From Streptomyces albireticuli (GTDB taxonomy: Bacteria > Actinomycetota > Actinomycetes > Streptomycetales > Streptomycetaceae): a stretch of DNA of 64,000 nucleotides. The notes under the pieces are model-generated. The model saw nothing but the letters and a program-made list of their open reading frames with translations. It was not told the origin of the DNA and did no database searches. The DNA lies in NCBI RefSeq assembly GCF_002192455.1, contig NZ_CP021744.1, positions 7,960,501-8,024,500 of the forward strand. The letters run 5' to 3'. How positions within the stretch are numbered: the first letter of the stretch is position 1; every line of letters starts with the position of its first letter. Positions 8,925-17,629 of this stretch are shown here, piece after piece. The position numbers and the translations under genes are program-made.

Positions 8925-10478
8925 TCAGCATTCGATGACGCCCTTGGCGATGCCCGTGAACGCGCCGCGGAGCATGCCGATGGCGACTCCTTCGGGACCG
9001 GCCAGGGCGCCCATGGCACCCGAGACGACGATGCTGGTGCCGATCTTCTTGGCCATGCACTTGTCGTGCTCGTCGCTGTTCTTGGCAGCGGGAGCGGCCA
9101 TGAAGGACTTCGCCCCCGTCATCCCCTTGACGGTCTTCTCCGCCGCGGTGGAGGTGCCGCCGCCCAGGGAGAAGGTCGGGGGCGTGATCGTGCCGGTGAT
9201 GGTGTCGCCGGTGACGTCTTCGATGGTCTGGGTGACGGTGTTGCCGTTCACCGCGAGACTGACCTTGTGGGTCGTGCCGCTGGTGTCCGTGACGGTGCCG
9301 GGCTGCACCGTGGCGATCGTGCTGCCGTTGGCGTCACTGACCTGGACACCGCCCTTGTGGGCGGTCAGCTTGCCGCCCGCGGGTACGTCCATGGTGCTCG
9401 ACGCGGTCTTCGCGAGAGCGGTGGGCTTGATGTCGTCGCTGCTGGTGCCACTACCGGGCGCGTTCGTGCTGGTGTGGGCGACGTACATCGTGGAGCCGGC
9501 CGCCGAGTTGATGACGGGAACGGTCACGGTCGCGTCGGTGGTCCAGGGCTGGTTGTCGGTGTTGAAGGTCCACGTGCCGGTGACCTTCTTGCCGACGGCG
9601 GCGAAGTCGACCCAGCCGTAGTTCTTGGACGGGACGTCGATCGCGATGCCGTTCACGGTGGTCTCGTCGGACTGGTAGGTCTGCGTCGCGGTGAGCTGGT
9701 TGGCGATCATCGCCTGGACCGGGGTGGAGACACCGACGGAGGACGACAGGCCCGCGGAGTACGACTGTGCCCAGCCGGAGTGGTAGATCGTGGTGAAGAC
9801 CTGCTTCATGGTGCCGCTGGTGTCGTTGAACCAGACCGACGAGGCGGGCTGCCGGGGCAGGACTTCGGGCTGCCCTTCGGACTTCTGGGTCCACGAGCAG
9901 GTGGAGGTCTTCTTGGCGCACAGGTCGGCGTAGTAGTCGAGGGCGAGGCTCTTGGCCTCGGCCGCCTTGGACGCAGGGATCGTCCATTCCTGGCTCGCGC
10001 TGCCGTTGCAGGTGTTGGGCTGGGCGAGGATGCCCCACAGGTGGAGGCCGCCGCGGTTGTCCATGCAGTACTCGGTGCCGGTGGAGTCGTCGCGGCGGAC
10101 GATGCCGAAGGCGTTGGGCTTGCCGTCCACGGGGCGGAAGTGCCACTGCTCGCCGTCCTTGCCGCAGGACTGCTGCACGGCGGGCTGGGAGGCGTAGACG
10201 CACTTGCCGGAGGAGGTGCTGGCGATGTTGAACGTGCCGGGGGCGCTGAGCTTGATGAGGCGCCAGTTGGTGTAGTTGGTGCCGTCGGGGGTGACGGAGA
10301 TCTGGTTGCCGTCGCGGTTGCCGGTCGCGTTGAGGGTGCCGTCGGTGTTGGTGAAGGTGTAGTTGTCGGTCGCGGCGGCCGCGGGAGTCGCGGTCGCGGC
10401 GAGGGCGGGTATGAGGAGGGTCAGGGCGGCGGCCGGCGCGGCGAGAAGTTTCGCGGCTCTCTTGATGGTTCTGTTCAT
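8925..10478 (-). CDS. Secreted protein: lectin-like domain plus beta-rich, possibly pore-forming, domain
   Basis: The 517-residue protein starts with a Sec signal (MNRTIKRAAKLLAAPAAALT, cut near ATPAAAA). Residues about 35-165 look like a ricin-type beta-trefoil or related lectin fold: cysteine pairs in SGKCVYAS/VQQSCGKDGEQWHF and TEYCMDN/NTCNGSASQEWTI. The middle is Ser/Thr/Gly-rich with alternating polar and aliphatic residues (TVNGIAIDVPSKNYGWVDFA, then KKVTGTWTFNTDNQPW), the texture of the ETX/MTX2-aerolysin group of beta pore formers. The C-terminus has a long Gly/Ala-rich amphipathic segment (GTSIVVSGAMGALAGPEGVA). I set the start at 10478, preceded by AGAAAG, rather than the longer frame to 10601. 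The domain reading is by eye; it could also be a plain secreted lectin. A hairpin follows the gene. Confidence 0.65.
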   Translation of the reverse strand: MNRTIKRAAKLLAAPAAALTLLIPALAATATPAAAATDNYTFTNTDGTLNATGNRDGNQISVTPDGTNYTNWRLIKLSAPGTFNIASTSSGKCVYASQPAVQQSCGKDGEQWHFRPVDGKPNAFGIVRRDDSTGTEYCMDNRGGLHLWGILAQPNTCNGSASQEWTIPASKAAEAKSLALDYYADLCAKKTSTCSWTQKSEGQPEVLPRQPASSVWFNDTSGTMKQVFTTIYHSGWAQSYSAGLSSSVGVSTPVQAMIANQLTATQTYQSDETTVNGIAIDVPSKNYGWVDFAAVGKKVTGTWTFNTDNQPWTTDATVTVPVINSAAGSTMYVAHTSTNAPGSGTSSDDIKPTALAKTASSTMDVPAGGKLTAHKGGVQVSDANGSTIATVQPGTVTDTSGTTHKVSLAVNGNTVTQTIEDVTGDTITGTITPPTFSLGGGTSTAAEKTVKGMTGAKSFMAAPAAKNSDEHDKCMAKKIGTSIVVSGAMGALAGPEGVAIGMLRGAFTGIAKGVIEC

Positions 10479-10828
10479 GTTCGCTTTCTGTGGTGGTGTG
10501 TCGTTTCTGTGGTTCTCCTGTCGCGTTCGGTGAGCGTAGGGTGATAGAAGCCGGAATGACGGATTCCTGACGAAACTCTTCAGTGATCTAGGACACCTCA
10601 CTCACCGGCCATAGAGGCGTCCGTCGCGACGCCTTCGGCTCCCGCCGGCCGACGCGCCGCTCACCCGCGCGGTGCGGCGACGGGACGGCACCGTATACGC
10701 GGGATGTCGGCCGCCTGGCGGGACTGTCGGTGATCCTTGGGCGATGTGTCGGTGGCCGCTGGAACCGTGGTGCCCAGTTGCCGGCGGAGCAGTCGCAGCC
10801 GCCTTCACCAGCAAGGGAGCCCGTCGCC

Positions 10829-11779
10829 ATGTCGTCCGCATCCTCCACCCCGCCGTGGAACGTCCAACGGCTGCCGCGTGCCGATGGCCGCGTCTTCCTG
10901 GTCACCGGCGGCAACGCCGGCATCGGGTACTTCGTCGCGGAGCAGCTGTCGGCGACCGGAGCCACCGTCGTACTCGGCAGCCGGAATCCCGCCAAGGCCG
11001 AGGCCGCCACCGCCTCGATCCGTGCGCGCGTCGCCGGTGCGCGGGTACGCGCCGTACGGCTGGACCTCGCCGACCTCTCGTCGCTCGGAACGGCGGTGGA
11101 ATCACTGGAGGTGGAGCGCCTTGACGCGGTGGTCCACAACGCCGGTGTCGCGCTCGACGACCCGCCGCGCAGGGAGACCGAGGACGGTCACGAGCTCATG
11201 TTCGGCACGAACCACCTCGGGCACTTCGCCCTGACCCAGCGACTGCTGCCGCTGCTGTCGGCCGCGCCGGCGGCCCGCGTCGTGACCATGGGCAGCTTCG
11301 CGGCGAAGTCCGAGCGGCTCGATCTGGACGACCTGCAATCCCGGAAGGACTACAGGCCCAAGCGCGCCTACGGACGCTCCAAGTTGGCGCAGATGTACTT
11401 CGGCGTCGCACTCGACCGCCGCCTGCGCGCCGCCGGCAGCACGGTGACGAGCGTGGTGGTCCATCCCGGCGGCGCGCTGGACTCCCTCACCCCGTCACGG
11501 CCGCCGGTCCATACGCGCACCACCGGCGCCCGGCTGGGCGCGGCACCCGCGGCCCTCCTCGTCCAGGGCAAGCACGCCGGCGCATGGCCCGCAGTCCGCG
11601 CGGTGCTCGACCCGGCCGTGCGGGGAGGCCGGCTGTGGGGACCACGCGTCTTCGGCCTGCGCGGCGAGCCCCGGCAGGAACCGCTGTGGGACCACCTCGC
11701 CGACACCGCCGTCGCGGCGCGGTTGTGGGACGCAAGCTGTGACCTGACCGGCGTCGACCCCGGTGCCGTACCCGGATGA
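10829..11779 (+). CDS. Short-chain dehydrogenase/reductase (SDR)
   Basis: This 316-residue protein has the Rossmann motif TGGNAGIGY (TGxxxGxG), NAG in VVHNAGVALDD, the serine region VTMGSFA and the catalytic YGRSK (YxxxK). It resembles the WW-domain oxidoreductase/retinol dehydrogenase-like SDRs, with the characteristic ELMFGTNHLGHFALTQRLLP. It should use NAD(P)H on a small carbonyl or alcohol, identity unknown. AAGGGAG sits about 10 bases before the ATG. Transcribed alone, divergent from the secreted lectin gene. Confidence 0.88.
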   Translation: MSSASSTPPWNVQRLPRADGRVFLVTGGNAGIGYFVAEQLSATGATVVLGSRNPAKAEAATASIRARVAGARVRAVRLDLADLSSLGTAVESLEVERLDAVVHNAGVALDDPPRRETEDGHELMFGTNHLGHFALTQRLLPLLSAAPAARVVTMGSFAAKSERLDLDDLQSRKDYRPKRAYGRSKLAQMYFGVALDRRLRAAGSTVTSVVVHPGGALDSLTPSRPPVHTRTTGARLGAAPAALLVQGKHAGAWPAVRAVLDPAVRGGRLWGPRVFGLRGEPRQEPLWDHLADTAVAARLWDASCDLTGVDPGAVPG

Positions 11780-12012
11780 CCCCAGGTACGCGCGCCGACC
11801 TGTCGCGGCCGACGCCGGCCGGGCAATCCAGTCTCCTGGGAAAACCTCTGCCTCCCGCACCCACGTGATCAGGGACTCCTGCCTGCACAGCCGCTACAGG
11901 TGACGGGCCGACACCGACGGAACGCGGGCCCCAGGCGGGCCTTCCGGACCGGGCCGCCCGTCACTCCGCAGGGACGAGCGGCCCTTGCCGACCGTGACGG
12001 CCGGCGCCCCGG

Positions 12013-12393
12013 TCAGGGCCCGGTGTCCCCCGGGTGGGAGCAGAGCCCGCCCCGGTAATTGCTGTCGTACCAGGCGCCGGTGGCGTCGGCGTCCAGGTTG
12101 GTGCGGCCCGGTCCCGCACAGCGGTGGTAGTTGGACCGGGGAAACCGCTTCACCTGGATCCACACGTTGGTATTGGTGGCGCAGTGCTCGTAGTAGGCCC
12201 GTTCGCCGCCCTTGCTCGCGTTCCAGCCGCACCCCGCGGCGTACGCCCTCTCAGCGGCCTCGGAGGACGCCTGGACGACCGGGGTCGCGGCGGCTGTCGT
12301 GCCGGCGGAGGCCGGTGCCGATGCCAGACCGCCGATGGCCAGCGCCGCTGTGATGGCGACCGCCGCGTAATGTCTTGCCTTCATGAAAGTCAT
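12013..12393 (-). CDS. Small secreted protein, DUF6355-like
   Basis: The 126-residue protein has a signal peptide (ARHYAAVAITAALAIGGLAS, cut near APASA) and a mature domain with three or four cysteines and aromatic pairs: AAGCGWNASKGGERAYYEHC, IQVKRF and HRCAGPGRTNLD. This pattern matches, as I remember it, the DUF6355 natural-product-associated family of small exported actinobacterial proteins. The role is unknown. Start could be 12393 or the ATG at 12384; neither has a clear ribosome binding site. Confidence 0.65.
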   Translation of the reverse strand: MTFMKARHYAAVAITAALAIGGLASAPASAGTTAAATPVVQASSEAAERAYAAGCGWNASKGGERAYYEHCATNTNVWIQVKRFPRSNYHRCAGPGRTNLDADATGAWYDSNYRGGLCSHPGDTGP

Positions 12394-12444
12394 AGCGCTA
12401 GGGCTATCGGGTACCGCTTGTCCCGGGAAAGCGCTGGAGAAGTA

Positions 12445-12569
12445 AACCCCTCAAACGAAGGATTGCCCTTTCGTCACCGCAGACCCTCGAACCCCTCCCT
12501 TCCCACGGCGCCGTTACGGGTTCTCCCTCGAACGTGGGAACCCCTCCGAAGTTCCTTCCGGCCCCTCCG
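12445..12569. repeat. Short repeated CCCCTC motifs upstream of two genes
   Basis: The octamer AACCCCTC recurs at 12445, 12490 and 12539, with a related GGCCCCTCCG near 12560. It lies in the gap between the secreted-protein start (12393) and the plus-strand gene at 12648. It might be a regulator site or only chance in C-rich DNA. Confidence 0.35.
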
Positions 12570-12647
12570 CAGGTAGCACTAGGGTTCGGGAGCCCTACGG
12601 GTTCCCGGCCATGACGCGGGACTTTCGTGTCGGAAAGGGGCAGTGCT

Positions 12648-12884
12648 ATGTCCGGCTATCGGTATCGGTGCAACAAGTGCGGCATCACCTGGGACGAGGT
12701 GACCACGAAGCATAAGGCCGAGGCCGAGCGGACCCGCCACCGGCACGAAGCCCACGACGACGGGCCACCCGACGGCGACACCATCCACACCCCCAACACC
12801 CGCCCGTGGCCGCCCACCGGGGCCCTGATCGCCGCCCTCGTCATCGTCACGCTCTTCATCTGGGGCTCCCGCCACGGCCAGTAG
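12648..12884 (+). CDS. Small zinc-ribbon-like membrane protein
   Basis: The 78-residue protein starts YRYRCNKCGITWDEV, a CxxC knuckle, with histidine-rich stretches (RTRHRHEAHDD) that could complete a metal site, and ends with one transmembrane helix (GALIAALVIVTLFIWGS). GAAAGGGG lies nine bases before the ATG. Small proteins of this layout are common in Streptomyces and uncharacterised. Confidence 0.65.
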   Translation: MSGYRYRCNKCGITWDEVTTKHKAEAERTRHRHEAHDDGPPDGDTIHTPNTRPWPPTGALIAALVIVTLFIWGSRHGQ

Positions 12885-13157
12885 ACCGGCCAGGAGGCAC
12901 CGCTGACCGCCGGCACGCCGTCCGGCTGGGCGCAGCTGTCCCGCACCACCTTGTACGACGAGGGCCGTGTACGGCTCCATCGCGACCGAGTGCTCCAGCC
13001 CGACGGCCGCTCCGGCGTCTTCCGAGCGGGGAGTCGGGACGGCAGGGCCCGCAGGCTTACCGGGCAGGCGGGGCGGAAGCCGCAACGGCTTGGCCGACGG
13101 GGGCAGTGCCGGCACAGGGCGTTTCCGCAGGGCGGTGATGCTGCCGGCTCCGGCGGG

Positions 13158-13730
13158 TCAGCGCAGGTCGAGTCGCATGAGGACGCGGGGATGTCCGGCC
13201 AGCACCGAGGTGGTGTCGGCAGCGTGGGTGAATCCCGCGCGCTCGAAGTTCTTCCGGATCCCGGCGTACGCCATCGTCGTGTCCACCCGGGCGTCCCCGC
13301 TGTCCAGAGGGTATGCCTCGATCACCGGTGCGCCGTGGAAGCGGGCGAACTCGACCGCCCCGGCGATCAGTGCGTGCGAGACCCCCTGCTTGCGATGACC
13401 GGGGCGCACGCGGATGCACCACAGCGACCACACCGGCAGGTCGTCGACGTGCGGGATGGTGCGGCTGCGGGCGAAGGACGTGTCCGAGCGCGGGGCCACG
13501 GCAGCCCAGCCGACCGGCTCGTCGCCGTCATAGGCGAGCACCCCGGGAGGCGGCTGCGTGCGGCACAGCCGGTCGACGTACTCACCGCGGGCCGGCCCAC
13601 GGAGTTCGTTGTTGAGCTTGGACGGGAGCCGGTAGCTCAGGCACCAGCAGACGTCGGCACCAGGAGACTTCGGGCCGACCAAGGCCCGGACGTCCTCGAA
13701 CACCGACGCCGGGCGCACTTCAAGGCTCAT
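13158..13730 (-). CDS. GNAT-family N-acetyltransferase
   Basis: The 190-residue protein has the GNAT core: VGWAAVAPRSDT (beta 4), then LWCIRVRPGHRKQGVSHALI, where RPGHRKQGV is the acetyl-CoA pyrophosphate loop (Q/RxxGxG/A type). It should acetylate a small molecule or protein amine. I chose the ATG at 13728-13730 because the family starts there (MSLEVRPAS); the longer frame to 13790 adds 20 unlike residues. It stands alone between unrelated genes, so there is no substrate hint. Confidence 0.82.
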   Translation of the reverse strand: MSLEVRPASVFEDVRALVGPKSPGADVCWCLSYRLPSKLNNELRGPARGEYVDRLCRTQPPPGVLAYDGDEPVGWAAVAPRSDTSFARSRTIPHVDDLPVWSLWCIRVRPGHRKQGVSHALIAGAVEFARFHGAPVIEAYPLDSGDARVDTTMAYAGIRKNFERAGFTHAADTTSVLAGHPRVLMRLDLR

Positions 13731-13952
13731 GCCGCCACGATGCCACGATCTCCATGACGGCACCGCCCGGCCCTCGGTGGCGCGGGACAACGCACCCCGG
13801 TCACGGCACCGGCCTCCGGGTCCGGCCGCCTGGTGAACACACCAGGTTCACGCTGTCCGGTGCCGCACGACGCTCCTGCCCCACCCGTCCCGGGAGCCCG
13901 CCGGCGGTATCCCGTGGTCGTGATACCAGCGGCGGGCAGGGCGTACCCGCTG

Positions 13953-15689
13953 TCAGGCCGCGTGGACGATCCGGCCGTCGAAGACCGTCATGGCCACGGG
14001 CACACCGGTGATCTCGTCCGGCGGCGTGGTGCGCAGGTTGCCGCCGAGCACGCACAGGTCGGCCACCTTGCCCACGCTCACCGAGCCCTTCCAGCTCTCG
14101 GCGAAGTCCTGCCAGGCACCGGCGGTGGTGTAGGCGGCCAGGGCCTGATCGAGGGTCAGGCGCTGCTCCGGGCCGTGTACGTCGCCGCAGGCACCGCGCC
14201 GGGTGATCAGCGCCTGGACACCCGCGCGCCAGTTCGGCGCGTTCACGGGGGCGTCCGAACTGCCGAGGAGCGGCACACCGGCGTCCACCGCCGAGCGCCA
14301 CGGCAGGAAGGCGTCGCCGGCCGGTCCCTGCGCCGCCTGGTGGATGGCGTTGGCCCAGCTCTGTGCCTGGGGTCCGAGGCCGATGCGGTGCCTGGCCATG
14401 GTGGGCAGGAGGCTCGCGGGGACGAACGCGCCGTGCATCGCGATGTGCCGTGCGTCGGGTCGCGGGTGGCGGCGCAGGGCGGCGGTGAACGCGTCCACGA
14501 CGGTGGGAACCCACCGGTAGCAGTGGACCCCTACCTGGTAGCCGGCGGCATGGGCGATACGGACCATCTCGGCGAGTTCGGCGGCCCGCTCCTCGTTGGT
14601 GTCGCCGGCGACCAGCAGGTCGCCGCCGCTGTCGGAGAACAGCTTGACCCCGCGCACCGCGAACCGGCGGGGGTCCACACCGGCCGGCGGTGCGAACTCG
14701 CGCAACGCCTTGTCGACCGCCGCGGCGGATCCGCCGGACTGGGAGCAGGGCAGGAACAGCGCGCTCACCCGTGCGTCGAGGGTGCCGGCCCGGGCCAGGT
14801 CCGCATAGGCGTTGAGGGTCTCGATGCCCTGGGTGCCGCCGCCGAGTCCGTCACCGCCGGGCCCCAGCCCCGGGTCGGTGAAGCTGGTGATGCCTTCCGC
14901 CCGCAGGCGGGTGAGCGCGTCCTGGATCGCCTGCTTGCGCTGCTCCCGGCTGCGGGGCGGCAGCAGCAGCTGGACCAGTGCCTGCGCTCCGTAGCGCAGT
15001 ACGCCGGTGGGGCGCCCGTCGGCGTCGTAGTCGACGCCGGGCTTCCTGGTCCCGTTCGGTCCGACGTCGGTGATCCCGGCTATGTCGAGGGCGCGGGAGT
15101 TGACCGCGCTGACGTGATAGCCGCTGTCCTGGAGGAACACCGGGTGGTCGGGCGACACCCGGTCGAGGTCGTCCCGGTTCGGCTCCCGCTTCTCGGTCAG
15201 CCGGTTCGGGTTCCAGCCGGAGCCACGGATCCACTCCCCGGCCGGGGTGCGTCCGGCTTCGGCTGCCACGGCGGCGACGATGTCGGCGACGGACTTGGCG
15301 GTGGCGGGGCCGAGGTCGAGCGCGTACGGCGGGAGGTTCAGCCGGTACACCGCCGCGTGCAGGTGGGTGTCGTTGATGCCGGGCATCAGCGTCCGGCCCC
15401 GCAGGTCGACCGTCTCGGCGCCTCTGCCGGCGAACGCCCGGGCGCCGGAGTCCGAGCCCACGTAGACGATCCGGCCCGCCCGGACGGCCACGGCCGTCGC
15501 CTGCGGCCGCTTCGGGTCCATGGTGATCACATCGCCGTTGTGGAACACCAGGTCCGCCGTGCCCGACGAGGACGCGACGGCGCGCCCCGTACCACCGAGC
15601 AGTGAGGTGGCCGCGGCTGCTCCTAACAGCCGGCCGACGCCCCGCCGGGACATCGTCTTCGTGGTCAGGCGTTGGTCAGGAAGTACCAT
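13953..15689 (-). CDS. Secreted amidohydrolase of the YtcJ-like (Amidohydro_3) family
   Basis: The 578-residue protein carries a twin-arginine signal (TMSRRGVGRLLGAAAATSLL) and then the YtcJ-like layout: an N-terminal LVFHNGDVITMD beta region, LMPGINDTHLHA with the HxH metal pair, GVKLFSDSGG, a late histidine in VGVHCYRW, another in IAMHGAFVP, and SSDAPVNAPNWRAGVQA near the end. Relatives hydrolyse N-formyl or N-acyl amides and similar small molecules with bound zinc. Length is normal. GGAGAATTCTC precedes the ATG. Upstream is a 355 bp gap and the divergent exporter gene at 16046. Confidence 0.85.
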   Translation of the reverse strand: MVLPDQRLTTKTMSRRGVGRLLGAAAATSLLGGTGRAVASSSGTADLVFHNGDVITMDPKRPQATAVAVRAGRIVYVGSDSGARAFAGRGAETVDLRGRTLMPGINDTHLHAAVYRLNLPPYALDLGPATAKSVADIVAAVAAEAGRTPAGEWIRGSGWNPNRLTEKREPNRDDLDRVSPDHPVFLQDSGYHVSAVNSRALDIAGITDVGPNGTRKPGVDYDADGRPTGVLRYGAQALVQLLLPPRSREQRKQAIQDALTRLRAEGITSFTDPGLGPGGDGLGGGTQGIETLNAYADLARAGTLDARVSALFLPCSQSGGSAAAVDKALREFAPPAGVDPRRFAVRGVKLFSDSGGDLLVAGDTNEERAAELAEMVRIAHAAGYQVGVHCYRWVPTVVDAFTAALRRHPRPDARHIAMHGAFVPASLLPTMARHRIGLGPQAQSWANAIHQAAQGPAGDAFLPWRSAVDAGVPLLGSSDAPVNAPNWRAGVQALITRRGACGDVHGPEQRLTLDQALAAYTTAGAWQDFAESWKGSVSVGKVADLCVLGGNLRTTPPDEITGVPVAMTVFDGRIVHAA

Positions 15690-16045
15690 GAGAATTCTCC
15701 GGTTTCATGGTGTGGGGACAGGAACGGACAGGAGAGGGGAACGATCGGAGGATCTTCCGGTGAAGGGAGATACGTCAAGTGGCCGAGTTCTCCCACGGCA
15801 AAGGACGGTCTTCGCGTACGTGCACCTGGCGAGCTCTTCGGCCGTCGAGCGCGCGACGTCGGCGATGACGAACGCGTCGCGGGCGTGCCCGACCGCTCCG
15901 CAGGCACGGTGGCGCCGACCTGACCAGGGCATGCCGCAGGCGGAGACGCGCCGTGGCGATGCGACGAACGTGAGCCGGGGGAGTGGATCCTGGACGTGCT
16001 CCGCCGAGGGTTGACTGCCGGGGCCCCGCGAAAGGACGTCGTCCC
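15690..16045. other. Intergenic region between amidohydrolase and exporter
   Basis: A divergent 356 bp gap. I find no supported gene. It should hold the promoters for both neighbours. Confidence 0.4.
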
Positions 16046-17482
16046 ATGCCTCTGCCCAGCCTGCGGTCCCGGAGAGCCGCCCTGACGGTCTGCTGCACCG
16101 GACTGTTCATGGTCGGGATCGACGTCACGGCCCTCAACGTCGCTTTGCCCTCCATGGAACGGGACCTGGGGGCGTCCGTCTCGGGCATGCAGTGGGCCGT
16201 GGCCTCCTACAGCTTGGCGCTGGCGGCGCTGATGCTGCTGGCCGGCTCCACCGGGGACAGGTTCGGCCACCGGCGGATCTTCCAGGTGGGACTGATGATG
16301 TTCACCGGATCGTCGGTGCTGTGCGCCTTCGCGCCCACCCTGGAGTGGCTCGTGGTGTTCCGTGTGCTCCAGGCCGCGGGAGCGGCCGGGCTCGGCCCGG
16401 TCACCATGGCCATCATCGCCAACGTCTTCCCGGACAAGGACGAGCGGACCCGCGCCCTGGGCGCGTGGATGACCGGCTACAGCCTGGGCCTGGCCCTCGG
16501 GCCGGTGGCCGGCGGTGTGCTCGTCACGGCCGTGGGATGGCGCTCGGTCTTCTGGATCAACCTTCCCGTGGGGCTCGCGGCCATGGCCGTGGCCTCCCGC
16601 AGTGTGCCGGAGTCGCGTGCGGAGCGGCCACGCGGCCTGGACCCCGTAGGACAGGTGCTGGTCATCACGCTGCTCGGCCCCCTGGCCTACGCGATCATCG
16701 AGGCTCCGCAGGCGGGCTGGGCCTCGCCGATCGTCATCACCTGCCTGGCGGTGGCCGCGGCGTCCCTCGCCGGGCTCCTGGTGTACGAGCGTCACCACCC
16801 CGAACCGCTGATCGAGCTGGGGTTCTTCCGTAACATCCGGTTCAGCGGCGCGGTCCTCGGCGCGCTGTGTCTCTTCGGGACGTTCGGCGGCTTCTTCTTC
16901 CTCAGCGCGCTCTACCTACAGGACGCGCTCGGCATGTCGCCGTTGCGGGCAGGCCTGTGGATGCTGCCGCCTTCGCTCGCCCTGGGGGGTTCCTCGCTCC
17001 TCGCGGGACGGCTGGCCGCCCGTTACGGACCGAGGAAGTCCCTGGTGGTCGCGTGTACGGCCATGATCGTCAGTGGGATCCTGCTGACGGCCCTCGCGGA
17101 CGACCCCTCCCGCGTCCTTCTCCTGGTCGAGTACGTTCTCCTCGGCGTCGGCATCGGCCTGTCGTCACCCCTGCTCATGACCATGACCGTCGCCGGCATG
17201 CCCCACGACCGGGCCGGACTGGCCTCGGGGATCTTCACGGCCATGGGCCGGACAGGCTTCTCACTCGGTGTCGCGGTACTGGGCGCGATCCTGTCCACGG
17301 GCCTCCACAACTCCGCCCGCAACAGCTTCACCACCTTCGCCCACGCGGTCCGGCCCGCGTGGGCGGTCATGGCGGGATGCGGCGTGGCTGTTCTCCTGCT
17401 CTCCCTGCTGATCACGAGCAAACGGGCGGAGGACTCCGCCGACAGGCATGCGGCGGAGCAGCCTGCTTCGCCGCGCCCTTGA
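16046..17482 (+). CDS. MFS drug exporter, DHA2 (14-helix, EmrB/QacA) type
   Basis: The 478-residue protein has the family start LTVCCTGLFMVGIDVTALNV followed by VSGMQWAVASYSLALAALML, and motif A STGDRFGHRRIF. Hydrophobic segments fit 14 helices. It should export toxic or self-made compounds by proton antiport. GAAAGGA lies ten bases before the ATG. It is divergent from the amidohydrolase. No TetR or MarR regulator is adjacent, so its control is not apparent. Confidence 0.88.
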   Translation: MPLPSLRSRRAALTVCCTGLFMVGIDVTALNVALPSMERDLGASVSGMQWAVASYSLALAALMLLAGSTGDRFGHRRIFQVGLMMFTGSSVLCAFAPTLEWLVVFRVLQAAGAAGLGPVTMAIIANVFPDKDERTRALGAWMTGYSLGLALGPVAGGVLVTAVGWRSVFWINLPVGLAAMAVASRSVPESRAERPRGLDPVGQVLVITLLGPLAYAIIEAPQAGWASPIVITCLAVAAASLAGLLVYERHHPEPLIELGFFRNIRFSGAVLGALCLFGTFGGFFFLSALYLQDALGMSPLRAGLWMLPPSLALGGSSLLAGRLAARYGPRKSLVVACTAMIVSGILLTALADDPSRVLLLVEYVLLGVGIGLSSPLLMTMTVAGMPHDRAGLASGIFTAMGRTGFSLGVAVLGAILSTGLHNSARNSFTTFAHAVRPAWAVMAGCGVAVLLLSLLITSKRAEDSADRHAAEQPASPRP

Positions 17483-17629
17483 CGGCGCGCGCGACGCGCT
17501 CACCCCTCTGCCGGCCCATGGCGGGAGGCTGCCGCCGGTGCGCGCTGCCGAGGGCGAGAGTCCGTACGGAGTGCGATTCCGGTCGCCCCGCCGAACGATG
17601 ACACCCGGTCGGCTCTCGTCCGGAGACGG

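Noticed and set aside
8829..10544. Long Gly/Val-rich plus-strand frame across the lectin gene
   Set aside because: It is the antisense shadow of the secreted lectin and has GC-rich shadow composition.
11951..11984. GGGCCGC/GCGGCCC hairpin near the DUF6355-like gene
   Set aside because: Seven-base stem with a long loop, common by chance in such GC-rich DNA.
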